Assembly: GCA_020796225.1 (NCBI GenBank)
Contig: CM036759.1
Location: 23,296,313-23,360,312 of the forward strand
Direction of reading: 5' to 3'
DNA from: Arion vulgaris
Taxonomy: Eukaryota; Mollusca; Gastropoda; Stylommatophora; Arionidae
DNA: 64,000 bases
A program made the position numbers and the translations under genes. The notes under the pieces are model-generated. The model was not told the origin of the DNA. It searched no databases and saw only the letters and a list, made by a program, of their open reading frames with translations. Numbering within the stretch: the stretch's first letter is position 1; every line of letters begins with the position of its first letter. This document shows, piece by piece, positions 10,210 to 25,200 of the stretch.

Positions 10210-13200
10210 GTTTGTACTAAAGAGTTAATATAATAATAAATCTCAGCTGTGTCAACTGTGTGTCTCGACTCTCAAGAAGTGTCTGTCCTGTGTCAACTCA
10301 GTTGAGTCAGTACACTCACTTTACTCAGTGAACTCTGTGCTATTACTACTACTAGACTGTTACTGTTGACACTTGTTAGTAGTAGCGTCTGAGCGAGTGT
10401 CCCTATCGTCAGTTGAGTTTCACTCACCAGGGAGCAGGGTAAAACTAAACAAGTTTTACTAGTTTAGTCTGTTTAGTACTACTTAGTACTTAGAAAGTTA
10501 AATTAACTAGGTTGACTTGACACTGCTCCCTGCTGAGTTATGGTTAAACTCAAAGGCAACTGAGGACATTTGTCGAGTGTCGACAGGGACACTCTCTCTG
10601 ACTACTACTAACAAGTGTCAACAGTAACAGTCTAGTAGTTAACTTTTAAGCACTACCATACAGTAAAACTTCATTTTATTGAAGGGAAGTGTACACTCCA
10701 CTTTAATATTGAAATGAAAATAGTGGCATATCCTTTACAGGCATAGCCATGAACCACAGTAAACCAGTCGTTGATTTTCTAGGCAACATTATCATCTCTA
10801 TTTTTTCAAGATCTTCCACATCCATAGGTTGATTTGAAGATGTACATCTACGTTCCCAGTTAGGGTCACAATATTTGCAAATGCCATTATTTACAAATAG
10901 GCTTGTCTCATTTTTCCAGTATACCACTGAGTTCTGTATTGTATTATCCTTTCAGTCGTTGGTGACATCTATAAGTAACACAACATCTTAGGTAAAATCT
11001 CAGTGTCTTAATTCAGTGGTAGTCCTGAACTCTTCTAATTTTATAATCATTAATAAACATTGCATAGCATATTCTTTAACTTGCCATAATATCATTAATA
11101 TCTAAATACGCTCTCTCTACTAATATTGTTTACAAGAGTTAAAATATGCAATGTGGCGTATAGTATTTTATATTTAAAAATTAACATAACCATAAGTTGC
11201 GTAGTTCATTTAGACAAAGTATTCTGACGCAAAGTTTTTGTGAATCTGTTAACGTGCAGACATTTTAATTGTGTTAGTATAATCTGTCATTTATTCTGGA
11301 TACTTGTTTCTCAATGAAAGAAAAATAATTTTGTGTTTATTCTTCTTTCTTTCTTTTGTCAGCACACTGTTACTGGCTGTTAACCCAGTGTCGTGGTTTT
11401 ATGTATTTGTCTTGCGCTTCTCTGGTGACTTGTGTGATGGTTTTCTTAGTCCCTGGCAGAATTCAACTACTTTATCTATCCACCTTTTCATCTGTCTTCC
11501 TCTCGCCTTCCTTCCCGATATTCTGTTGTGGAAAGCTTCATAGGCAGTTTGGTCTTGTCGCATTCTTACTAAGTAGCCAAACCACTTCATTCTCTGTTTC
11601 GCTATATAGTTCATGTGCAGTCTTGTTTCAACCTTTTCTCTGATGCTGGTATTCATAACTCTGTCGATTCTTGTGTTGTTGGTGACTTTGCGGAGACATC
11701 TCATTTTGCATGTTGCTATTTTCTGTGCATGTGTCTTATTCATTGTCCATGTTTGACATTGGTAACATAGAGTGGGTATGAAGATACTGTTGTTTAGCTG
11801 TCAGTATTTGTGTTTATTACCCAGGCCAAAGATCTAAACACTGGTGAACTTGCGGGTGTCAAGGTCATCAAGCTAGAGCCAGGTATTTGTTTATATGTCT
11901 TGTTTCTTGTTAAAAATTAATGTTATTTGACCTGCGGTCACAAATTACAGTTTAGCATACATAGTTTGTATTTCTGACTGATAAGAAGATAACAATAACT
12001 AAAGAGAATACAAGCAGTGCTACATCAAATATATATATACAAATATTTTTTAGAAAGTGATAATACAGTGGATACTATTCTACTGTAGTATACAATTGCA
12101 TTGAAAGTAAGTTGAATGACTGAAAATATATGTATGCAAAAAAAAGAGTACACAAGTTGATTTCTGAAAACTTTGAAAGATGACATATTGAATGAGTTTA
12201 CATTGCACCTTCTTGTTAGATCTGTGGCCCACAGTTTGCATTTATTTTTGTCAGGCTTTTGTTACATAGTTTTTGATTGCAAGTCCCCGCCTGTGTGGTG
12301 CTGGAGCCCGCAAGGAAGCAAAGAATAGTACCACTGCGACCTACAAGGCATGTTGCAAGAGGTGACTGATGTAGGCCCTAGGAATGCTGCCCTAGTAAAT
12401 AAAAAAGCAGCGCAGAAATCTGATACTTGTAGGTGCGTAACTGGCACAACGTACAATAGCTCTTAGGCTCAGATCATATACAAATCGCACAGTGGTTGAC
12501 AAGTGGTCGATATGGAACGTTGTAGAAGAAGAATATTGCAACTAACTTAACTCTTAGTACTTTAGTTATTTGTCATTTGTTAGAGCAATGTTTGCATTAG
12601 TAGGGAAGAATTGACTTGAAATACTGTATATATTCAGACATTTGTTCTATTTAAGTAGTACCTGCTCTTGCATCAGAGAAAAATCTCAGAATGTGGAAAG
12701 GTTTTTTAGCCCCTAGCCTTCATTTTCTGATATCTGTGTTGTTTCTACAGTATCATATATACTATATGTTTGTGACTATCTCTGCAGAGATGTCCTTGTA
12801 ACTCATGCTTATTAACTAATTATTTAACTTTCATTTTGAATCTAGTAAAACGTGTGCAAGCAGAAATAAAATAGTTGACACTAGAGTAGCAGGTGGTTTT
12901 AAAGTAGACAAGTATGTTGTAAGTTATTACTATAGAATTCAGTTGTAGTCAGACTCGTGTGACTATTCAAATATTGTCTTTATATCAGGATTGTCGTTAT
13001 AGCAGATGAAAGATTTAAGGGGAATAACACACACATTAACATTGGGTTTACCAGTTATGTTCCTTGTAAATCGATCGAAATTGTCTGATCCTAGGTATCA
13101 ATTTCTTGTTGATGCATTTTTGGTTTGTTTTTATTTTCTTACTTCTGTTCATAATTTTTATCTAGCAGTGTAGAGGAGGAGCTAACAAATTATGAGATAG

Positions 13201-16200
13201 GTTGTACTCAGATAGGAGGGGTCAGTGAGCCCTTGTCTCTTAGTTGCTCCATTCATTTAGAAGCATTGTCTGTGGGTGTAAAGCAACAATTGCATTTTGT
13301 TTTGGGGCTTTGATTGCAAAATCGTCTACATTGCTCTCAATAGAGTTATGTTTTGTTAGTGCTGATTCATCTTCTTATTGTGATCGTTTAAAATATTTTC
13401 ACAGCTCGGCGAGTTCTCATAATGAACCGTACTTTTGTTTGGAGCTTTTTAATTCTTTATAGTTGTTTATAGGTTTTTTTTGCTAGGTCAGTATTTCTTT
13501 CTATACTGCTTGTGAACCAGTCAGCTACAGAAGCCATTACAAACATACATTTCACATCTGAAAACCACTGAATATCTGTCAGCCTACAGAAGTGCAGTTA
13601 AAATGGTTGTGTTAAATCTATCCATTATGAATATTTCAGGGGATGATTTTGCCATCATTCAGCAGGAGATAATAATGATGAAAGACTGCAAGCATGAAAA
13701 TATTGTTGCATATTTTGGCAGCTATTTGCGGTAAGATGTGTTAAATTTTAAGGCATTGTTGATATAAATATTTTGACAAGCTAGTAAGAGTAAGTGAGCG
13801 TCTGTAGCTTAAGTGGTAGTGAGCTCGATCATAACCCCAGCCCACCTGGTTCAAACTCCATGGCAGGCAGTTTGGAAGCAAATTCGTTACTGTGGGATTT
13901 TTACGAAAGGTAAAAATAGACCTCATCGTTCAGAAAGCAATGGCAAACTACTGAACGTGTGAATGGTGCCTAGAAAATCACCAACTCGTTTACTGTGGTT
14001 GATGACTACGTCCTGTAAAGGATATGCCACAATTTTCATTTTCATTGTTGGTATAAGCTTCTTCGCATGTTTTAAGATGTTAATTCCCCCATTTGCATTC
14101 TGTATTTACTCTGTATCGTCATTGCTCTGTATCTTTGACTGTTGTAGTATACTATTTTAAGGCAATCATGTTATATGGTAGAATTATTTTACCTGTTTCT
14201 GCTTTTACACCCACTTTGGGCTTGATTGTGTCATTTCTGATTTATTCTCTCTTCTATGCCTTGAGTATTGTTCTCAAGAATTTCATTTCTGTCGTAGTTT
14301 CTCGTCTTTTGCTGTCATAATCCGTGTCTGACATTGGTAGCACAGGGTTGGAATCAAGATGATGTTATATAGTGCTCTTTTTATGTCTATTGTTGCTCAG
14401 TATTGGTGACATCTGCCTAATATGTTGATATGTATTGTTACATCTGTTTTGTTACATTTGTTTTCTATTTGCCAGCTGATGATATTATACTTTCTAAGTA
14501 CTTGAAGTTATCCACTTGTTTTAGAGCTTGATCTCCAATTTTGGATCTTTGTTAATTTTTTATTTTTTGTTTATTGTTATTCCTGTTTGTTTTATATTGA
14601 TTGTTCAATTAAGGGGATTCGGTAGTGTGGGGATCATGAAGCTATTTTCGTTGTTTTCATGTTAATGTAAAATTTGTATAACCATTTTGAAAGAGTATGA
14701 CTTAGAACAGTAGAAAAAAATTAGAAAAAAAAAAAAAGTCAAGCTTGCCATGGAAACAATACAATATGGCAGACAAAAAAATTTCAAATCCTAAGGCTCT
14801 GAATCTAATGAATGTAAATGAATTCTGTTTTCACTCTGAGGTGCGAAATTGTAATATCTAAAATATTACACATGATTTTTAGGATATATATTAAATATTA
14901 AATTTTTGGGTAAAAATTCCCTCAAAATTCGGTCAAAAATAGCTGTTTTTGGGGGTGTGTTTACCCAAAAATTCATAAAAAATGTAATATTTAACATATC
15001 CTTAAAATCATGTGTATAATTTTAGATATTACAATTGCTCACCTTAGAGTGAAACAGAATTCATTTATATTCATTACTTTCAGAGCCTTAGGAGTTTAAA
15101 ATTTTGTGTTTGGCGGCCATTTTCTATTGTTTCCATGGCAACGCAATGACATATTTTTGAAAAATAAACTTTTTCTACTCTTTTAAGTCATAATCTTTCA
15201 AAATTGTAATACAAATTCTACATTAATATGAAAGCCACGAAAAAAGTTTCCAGACCAGAATCCCCCCTTAATAATTAAAATGTACTATAAAATATTATTA
15301 CCAAAATTATTGATGCAAAGTCTAAATGAAAAATAATTAAAATTTGGTTAATTAAAAAAAATGTAGAAAAAGTTATAAAATTATATAATATGTTACAAAC
15401 TTATGGTTTTGTGCCGATTCAATATAACTTTATTTGCCAGCAAAACTCTTGTTAACCAAACATAAGTAACTAAATTATTTAGTAGGGCTAATGTTGCTGA
15501 AGGAGAAATATCAAAAAGTGGTACGGTAGTTAACAAAAAAAAAGGTAAAGAGATGTTTTGATCAGAAAGTCTTTATTATTTAAATGATACAAGACAACAT
15601 GGGTTACAAAGCAATCATCCTGTATTAAACACAGAATAAGCAATGAAAAAAGTCAGTGACTGAATTCCTAACTGCTCTTGCTAATGAAGATATGTAACTC
15701 TAAATGAAAAATGAAATAAATGTTGAAAACTAGAAATTATAATAATAAGAGATGTCCAGAAAGTTGAATTAAAAAGTGAAGATATGAAAGGAAACCGAGG
15801 AGCTGGATTAAAATTATAAATGAAATTGATGAAGCTAGACAACTTAGCTTCATTCGTATCAGTGATGTCAGTACTGTCATCAGTATATCTATGATAAATA
15901 GACAGATATTAATATTACAGAGTTAATTTTGTTAGTTCCCATTTTACATTTTTGTGAAGTTTTACAGGAAATTTTCCACTCCTGCCTTAGTAATTTATTA
16001 GTTGATATTTTATGTTACTTTGCTTCATTAATCATGTTAGGCGTGACAAGTTATGGATTGCTATGGAGTATTGTGGTGGTGGATCAATGCAAGATATATA
16101 CCATGGTGAGTATTGAACCACTGTAGAAAGTAGGGCCGTTAGGAATTTATTGTCTGATTTTATATCTTCTGTGCCGTGTAAGAAATGAAGAAATTCACTT

Positions 16201-19200
16201 CTGTTGTATCCTTTGCTTGATAAAGGCTTTTTGGTCGAAACATTGCTGTGTATCATTATTGTTTTTGTATTTATGAAGTTGTTATATATATCAATGGAAT
16301 TTATGTCAGTTTGTATACTAGTTAAAGTCTTTCTTGAATGTGGTATTCAAATGTCACAGAAAATTATAGTACTGCTGAAACTTGTACCAGAATAAAAAGT
16401 GCAGAAATAAAAGTTGTAGTAACAACATATAAACTAAGGAAATGTACAATGAACACTTTGTTGATCATCAATCCTCAACATTCTTGTCTCCCATTATCAA
16501 GAGTGTTTACATCTTTCATTTGGAACCTTGATTTGATAATTCATGAAAAAATGACCCCCCAAAAAAACAGCATTGAACCCTTAAATATTTATATATCTCC
16601 ATAATGAATTATTTCTTTATCTGAGAATAAAAAAAAAAATCCCATATTGGATATAAGCTGAACATCAGAGAATGTGTCTTGTTGTCTGTCCAACAATAAT
16701 TTTGATTTTCAGTCATGTCACTGTCCACTTTTGTTTAATTTATGGTTTTGTAACACTCCTTCAAATGCATTGTTGTTATGAAATGCTTTCTCACTAGTAA
16801 TTGCCACTCTGTTCCCTCTGTGTTTCATATAACTTTAGCCATGAGAATTAACTTCCAGCCACTTAATAAACTCTCAGTCAGAAGCATCTGTTATAAGTTA
16901 TATTTTTGCAATCATTCATTTTCTGAAACAATTAAAATAACGAAATATCTTTAAACTCTCAACATCTAACATCACTACATGGCATACATTTTGAAGGCGA
17001 CCATCTAAGAAGAAAATACATCATAGGATATACATCATTTAATAATACTTTCAGCACAGCTGCCTTATGCCATCACACTACTTTATGGTTGATCTTCTGT
17101 CATATGTGGTCAGCAAAGTGTTTTGACTGTGTTAAAGTATTGGTTCGGGGCAGACCAATAGGTTCTCAGTCTTGTCCAATAGATGTCGAAGCGTATGCAT
17201 ACTGATGGTCCCTCTGACTCCCTGGTTAAACAACACTCCACACTCTGCCTCTCTGGTATCTAGTTCTACTTGAACAATGGGTAGCTTCAAAATCCTTAAA
17301 TCGCTTGATTGATTCAACATCTTTTTAAAAGTTTAAGATAAAGAAATTATATCATGTGATCTATGCCATATAGGTAATGTTTTATTTTGTCTTCAGTTAC
17401 TGGGTCACTTTCTGAGCCTGCAATAGCATTTGTGTGCCGGGAGACTCTGAAGGGTCTCTGTTACCTGCACAGACGAGGGAAAATGCATAGAGACATTAAG
17501 GTTTGTATAGTGGTACTCTATCCTTTATGGAAACTCGGAATAAATTCGACTGGCTCAGACAAAATTATCTAAATGAGGCATTTTTTAAAGCCGGTAAAGA
17601 AACTTAGAAAAAAAGAATAAATTATTTGGGAGATAATCTTGGTACAAGTCATGGAATACTCATTAGCTGTGAGTTAATAATTTGAATAAGGTTTGATGTG
17701 AAATTACAATAACATTAGGAAATGAAACAAAGAATAAAGTATAGTATAATATAAGTAAGAATACAGCATTCTAGACAAATACAAATTCACTGCAATAAAT
17801 ATTCGTTTATCGAAATAAAAAAATTATGCCCAATTCTGCATGAAGCCAATGCTGATATTTGGAAGCAAATTATTGGCCTGGAAGATTACTTCCAGAAGCT
17901 TTTCGGAGCATCCTGGAATTTAACCCGTTTGGTGTGAGTTATCTGCAATATGAGATAAAGCTCATCAAAAGCTATTAAAGATTAAGAAAACTACAGTTTG
18001 TACAGAAATTTGTAGGGCTAAAAAGTGAATTCACATTTATATGCCCGGAGCGTGTTTTCAATTCAGCAGTTAATACATTAAAGATCACATGGACATCTAA
18101 AGAAAGCAAGGCACCAGTGAAAGTCATTGTATGTATTTAAAAAGAGAGCTTTAACTTTCAGTGTATACTGTATTGAAGAACAAAAGTATTGCAACAGTGA
18201 CTAAAATTTCATGAAAGTAAACGGGAAGACAGAGAAGGAAAAAATAACAAGTTATTAACTTGACAGGGAGTTGATCACCAACTGACCTAATAAAATACAT
18301 CAGGGATAAGAGGCTTTAAAGGAGATGTGTAATGTTTGTGTAAGCTAACACTTTATATTGGTTGGTATTGAGTATGAAAGTTTTGCTCCACTGTACTGTC
18401 ATAATTCAATCACTGTTTAAAAATCTTTGCCATCCATGTATGTAATAAGTATGTAATACTTGTAGATTCTACAGTTACTGTTTAATGTTTAGGAAATTGT
18501 GGCGTGAAAGCACCCAAGGAAAGGATAGCTTAATGAATATGTAGGCTAGACTACCTAACATATTCAGGATATCTGATTTGCCTATGAGTACCATATTTCC
18601 ATTGCTTTTAGTGGCAGTTCTAAGAAATGCTGCTCTACATCAACTTCTCATTAAACCACTTTTGTTGTCCTTATGTGTTTTGAGCCTTAGAGCTCAGGTT
18701 CATTGTGCCAGTTAGGGGCTTACAGACCACTGAACACATCTGGTTTCTGCACATTTGTTATTCGAGGTTGCCTCCCCAGTAAATTACTTGTTCCTTTACT
18801 TTGGTTATTAATTACTGAGTTATACTGGGGAATAGAGGTTGCTATACGCTTCATCTAAATAAAAATAAATGTCTGCAACCAAGTGACCATATCGTCTCGA
18901 ATGATCCAGTATTGAACCCAGTGCTCTCTGTTTCTACTAATACAGCTCTGGTGAATGACGGTCATCTGGCAGCAAAAACTAGACTCTTGGAGTCTATCTC
19001 CGGTGCAGTCAAAATTACTATGTAAATATGCGAGCCGCTCTTTTTTTTATCATTTTGGATTTCACCATGATATCTACATTACCTTTCATAGATGTCTTCA
19101 TTATATTTGTCTTGGCACAAGAATAAAGCGTAACATGTCATGGATTACACAGTCTGAAATCATAATAGTCTAGGTGTAAAAAAATTGTAGCCATATCGAA

Positions 19201-22200
19201 TCGAATCTGATTGATCAGACCGTAACAGACTTTGACAGCATTATCATTACTTTTGGAAGTTAGTCCAGAGATTTAGAGAATGACAGGTAGATCTTAAATT
19301 TAATCATATGATTGCAGATAACAAGGATGATAGTCATTTTTTTTTTATTTGCAGGGTGCTAATATATTGGTCACTGATGATGGGGATATCAAATTAGGTA
19401 AGCTGTGTCAGAACATCTGATCTCATTATTTATTATGACCTAATATGTTTGTGATGAAGTATGGGTAGACTAGTCAAACTGAATATCCTTATTGTAAGAT
19501 AAATTTAGAAACAAAGTGTGACAGTATGTAAGCACTATAGTGCAAAGGTTTACCGTAAAAAATATTTTACAACAATGCACCTACTAAGTGATACTATAGG
19601 AACAACACACCTACTAAGTGATACTATATGATGAGCCTAGCTTATTGACTTGTTTCACATGAATACCATTTTTTGAGAGATGTTTATTTATGGGACTGTT
19701 TCAGCTGACTTTGGAGTATCTGCACAGATAACAGCTACAATGTGTAAACGCAAGTCTTTCATAGGAACACCGTACTGGTAAGTTAGCTTGGATGTTGATA
19801 TTAGTTCATTATTTGTACTTATAGCATTCATTTATTTCAGTCAGTCATTTTTATATCATCCATCGTCATGATTAGTTTTATTTTCACAGTAGAAGTGGGG
19901 GTTGTGTCCCCACTGCAATTAATCTCTCTACATTTTAGCTGTCCGAAGCTAATATGTGCTTCTTCTGCATTCACACGCTACGAATTCAGACATAGTCAGA
20001 GCGTCTGCTATAGTGCTTCTGACTGATTTTTGCATGAAAGCCTACTTACCTTTTTAACAGTGCTATACAGGCAGGTTTTCTCCGACCAGAGGTAATATAT
20101 GTGCTCAGTGATGGCCTGTAACAATTTGTTTTAGATGATGTTTGATAACCACATGAGCACTTTTTTTTACTTAGTAGAAAAAAAAGCCAGGCTATTCTTT
20201 CTTCTACAAAAAACGGATCTGAATGACACACATACTGAGTGTGCTTCTGGAATTCACATACAAACATTGACCTTTCTCTTAAGCATTACAAGTCATTGAT
20301 GGTTTTATTTCTCTTGTCAGAACTCACATTTTCATAAATACACAATAGATTATCTATACTTTGGTTATATTTGTCATTATGTTTACTACTGATTGTTATT
20401 GTGCAGGATGGCGCCAGAGGTTGCTGCTGTAGAAAGAAAAGGAGGTTACAACCAGCAGTGTGATATTTGGGCTTTGGGTATCACGGCCATAGAGTTTGCA
20501 GAGCTACAACCACCAATGTTTGACTTGCACCCAATGAGGTAATATTCTGTCATCTTTACTCTATATCAGTGTTTTTCAGCCAAAATTACATCATTGCTTC
20601 AAAGTCCAAGCATGTCAATTTAACTGAATCAGGGTTATGGTGCTTAGGCCATCTCAGCTGAATGAGGGTAGATCGACTATCGAGACAATCATTTGATGAC
20701 AGATAGATAAATTTCTGGACATCGTAACTTCACGGTATGAAATTCTATCAACTTAACCGATGGCCACACAGCAGAAACCCTAGTGAGAGAGAAAAATGCA
20801 GAGGAAAGTAGTTCTTATCACTGATACATTCACAATCCATGTTTCGTAAGGTCCAGAAAGAAATATTGACTGAGATATTAGCGTATCACAGCTATGGTAG
20901 TTTCATGCTACTAAGGTCTTGGTTTGGATATATCAGAAAAATTGACTTATGTTAAAATAAGTATATATTTCTATAATTTTCTACCAGTCAAAACAAACAT
21001 ATGTTAGTCCATTTTGTTGTAGGATCTTTTTGATGTTATCTATCCATCAAGTTTTTGATCTTCCTTGGGTCCTGAGGTCATTGTTGATTGTTATAGGTGC
21101 ATGATGGTAGCAGATCTGGTTTATTTCTCATTAAGTGACTGAATCACTGAATGTTTAGTTTTGCAGTTGGTTGTATGCAGGATGTGACTCCCAACAATTT
21201 TATTATGTTAACCAGTTAAAATCATTATAGTTTGTCTTATTGTTGTGTGTCTGCCTTGCTATTAAATATTTCATAAATTGAAATTGTTGTTTTGTCTACC
21301 TAGAGCACTGTTCTTGATGTCTAAAAGTGGGTACAAGCCTCCTCGATTGAAGGATCAGGAAAAGTGGTCAGTCTTTGTTTTTTGTAAACATGATAGTTTT
21401 AGCCTTAGTGTAGCTCAGACAAAGTTTTGCTTGTTTTAGAGATTCCGAGTTAGAGGGGAAATGTTTTACAATTTATGTTTACATTTATGTGTTTGTAGAT
21501 GGCATTGGGACATCGGCATAAGAAAGAAAGTTGGGACCGAACCTTCCTTGAATAACATGAAGAAACAAAGACTGAAGGGGTTTGGCCACTTAATAAGAAT
21601 GCAACCAAACCCTATTGTATACAGTCTTCTCCAACAGCACATCAGGAATGAAGGCAAGAGGAAAACAACACAAAAATGGATAGATGGCATAGCAGAATCC
21701 TGTCAAAAGCAAAAATAACTATCACCCAAGCCACTAGAGCAGCGCAAGACAAAACAGAAAACCACAACACTGGGCAACAACCCGGTAACAGTGTGACAAC
21801 AAAAGAAAAGAGGATGGCGTTATCTAGAGAAAAAGTTTATAATCAATTATGAGTTCGTAGATTACAATGGATAGGTGAAAATGTTTAACATATAATTACT
21901 TATTTGTAGTCAAAACACTGCTCACATATAGCAATCAGACCCTACTTATACACCTTTATGGAACCTTCTCCTTATTTTTCTTCTTACACTCCATATTGAC
22001 CACTTGTCAACCACTCTGTGATTTGTATGTGATCTGAGCCTAAGAGCAATTGTACTCTGTGCCAGTTATGCGCCTACAAGTAGGCCAACATATCCATTTT
22101 CTGCGCTGCTTTTTATTTACTAGGTAGCTTCCTAGGGCCTAATTCAGTCGCCTCTTATGACATGTATTGTAGGTTGCAGTGGTACTATTCTTTGCTTCCT

Positions 22201-25200
22201 TTGCGGGCCCCGGCACCACATGGGCGCCTTGTGGAACCAAATAGTAGGGCCATCCCATACCTCAGAAAAAACCAGACTCATCAGTACAGTGAAAGACATA
22301 TGCCATACCACAGCCTTTATAGAGGGAAGTTTCAGGCATTCTAATCTGACATAAATGAAGAATCTTGTATATTTCTTAATTTTTATAATTTGCTTATATA
22401 TGTAATATTATTGCTTGTATAACACTGATGAAGTCTCTTACTTTCATTGACAAGCATTTATACATAAGACATCTTCTTGTACGTAAAATAAAAATAAAGT
22501 TTTCCGTAGCTTTTAGACCTTAGGGTATGAAGTCAATTCACTTCACATTTCTAGACCTAGTGTTCAGGAGGTAGGAGGACCAATTCCGTTACTCACGCGA
22601 ACGCCAAGTGGGATTTGACCCACACTCTCTTGTGTCCATGTCAGTAGGCGACCACTTATGCATTATGATTATCCGTTCCACCTATTTGTACATAGAACAT
22701 GTAAATATATGCTATCAAGTGATTAGACAAATGTATTGTACATCATTTTTTTTGCTGTAGGTCAAGAGTGTTTCAGCATTTTGTTAAAGTTTCTTTAGTA
22801 AAAAGTCCCAGAAAAAGACCTTCAGCTGACAGATTATCTCAGGTGAGAACAGCAGAAAATGTATTTATTATATTTAAATTAAATGTACAAGTTTAAATTT
22901 CAGACATTCAATAATAACATTCATACAAAAATAAGAGAATCTTGTGTGTCATATTATTTGACATAGTAAAAAAGTCTTGAAGTTATTCAAATACAATGAA
23001 ATTCTCATAACAAAAGATGAAATATGTGTAACAGTAATAAACAATAGGTCTATGCAATTTAATGAAAATTGTGTTGTCACATAATGGCACACATGCTGCT
23101 TAGTGAATGTGAAGCTTGAACAATCAATAAACAAACTAAAAAATCTTACAGTAACAGAAATTTGATCAGTAATGTTATTCGTTATTGATACCATTTACAG
23201 CTAAGAAATCAAATTATAGAAAGCTTCATAAAAGATTCCTTCAAAATTTGGTCAAAAAAGCTGTTTTTGGGGGTGTTACCAAAATTCATAAAAAATGTAA
23301 TATTTAATATATCCTAAAAATCATGTGTAATTTTTAGATATTACAATTGCTCACCTTAGAGTGAAAACAGAATTCATTTATATTCATTACTTTCAGAGCC
23401 TTAGGGATTTAAAATTTTGTATTTGGCGGCCATTTTTTATTGTTTCCATGGCAACGCTTGACATTTTTTAAAAACTAAACTTTTTCTACTCTTTTAAGTC
23501 ATAATATCTCATAATTGTAATACAAATTCTACATTAATATGAAAGCAACGAAAAACGTTTCCAGACCAGAATCCGCCCTTAAAAAGCACAAAGTAAACAT
23601 TAACAATAAACCATGTTCATGGGCACAAAGCTATGTGTTTTGAGTTTAAGTAGCGATACTGCACAGACTTGAGGTAGAAGTCACACATTGTTCCCTGATG
23701 ACTGCAACCCGCTTAAAGATTCAGTGATTCAAATCCTGATAATCCTTCTGTCTTATATTTGTGGTCACACCAGCTGAGAAATGGTGTTGCTGGCATGGAA
23801 GAGGCAAGATAAATCCTACTGGGCTGTTGTATCTGAAGTTCCTACAGAGACACTGCCTTATCATAGTGATAGTACAGTTTTTCTGTCTGTGTTGATTTAG
23901 GAGATAGACTAGCAAACTTGTATGGGCCTTTGTGTGTATATTGGTGATCATACCAAATACCAATGTTGAAATACCAATGTTGAAATACCAAATACTTGAT
24001 ATGAGCTATAGTCAATTCTTTTAGTGCACTAGAAGATAAATGAATTGTGAATGGAGTTTGTGAAGAGGTGTGCCATTGGTTTATTATTGTGCCTGGTTAA
24101 TTTTAAAAGTTTTAAAAATATCTATTGTAAATAATATCAAATTCAGTTTATTCATATATAAATATAACTAATTGCTGAATCAAATATCTCACATGACTGG
24201 AATGACTGAAGTCATATAGCTGTCTTCAAGATTTAGTTTAGTTTAGTCGTCGGATCACCATCACTGCACGTCGAACAAATTAGTCCATAAGTGCTCCGAT
24301 CTCTCCTCAGTATGTCCATCAGCGTGTGGCGACTAACGACACCGGTTCTTTGTTGGTTTACAATTCTTCTTTGTCCGCCAGCATAGCGTTCTTGTCGAGC
24401 TACACCACACTTAACTTTGAGTTCTTGCAGTCTGGTTAGTGTTGTGGATTCACCGCTATTACGTGAATCATGCACACGCCTCTCTTCCTTAAGGAATTTA
24501 TAATATCAGCCTGGTCCATTGCTCGTCCGCTTTGGACAGCAGCCATACCTGCAAGCCTATCCGCACGTTCATTCCCCTTACACCTGCATGCCCTGGCACA
24601 AAAATAAAACTGATCTTTGGCAGCTTAGACCTCCCCAGCGATTCTATCCAATGTCTCCTAGCCCATCCAGTTTCTATCTTCCTGAGCATACTCATTGAGT
24701 CACTGAGAAAACATGCATGGATAAAGTCTGTGATTCTAGCCAAATCATCGCTTTGGTAACCGCCTTGATTTCCATAGTGAGACTGCTTGTAGTCACTGCA
24801 AAACCACCACTGTCTTCCTTCACAACATCACCTCCGACCTGAGCAGTGAAAGCCCACGAGCTCCGCACATGTCGAATCACCGAACCATCCGTATAAATGA
24901 TTACATCATGCTCAGATGCGTTCTCAGAAATTAATGCCTGAACCTCTGCCTCCACAACAAGTGGGTTGTGTTGCCTGCATTCTTTATCAAGTTCGATGCA
25001 TACAGAAAAGGATGTAGCAATTGCTCTTGGCACTGGTATCCATTCTTCACCGGGATCAATGTCTTCAAGTGTACACACCTGTTCAATACAGTCCTCGGCC
25101 TGACCCAACCAAGATTTTCCTCTTTTTAACCTATTTCCTTTTGTCTCTTTATTTCCAAGTGCAGAGGATGTTGTGTGTCAGCATTGACTCGAAATTTGAT

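Noticed and set aside
13795..13865. tRNA gene on the basis of A and B boxes
   Set aside because: The acceptor arms do not pair and the sequence continues into a SINE body with copies elsewhere.
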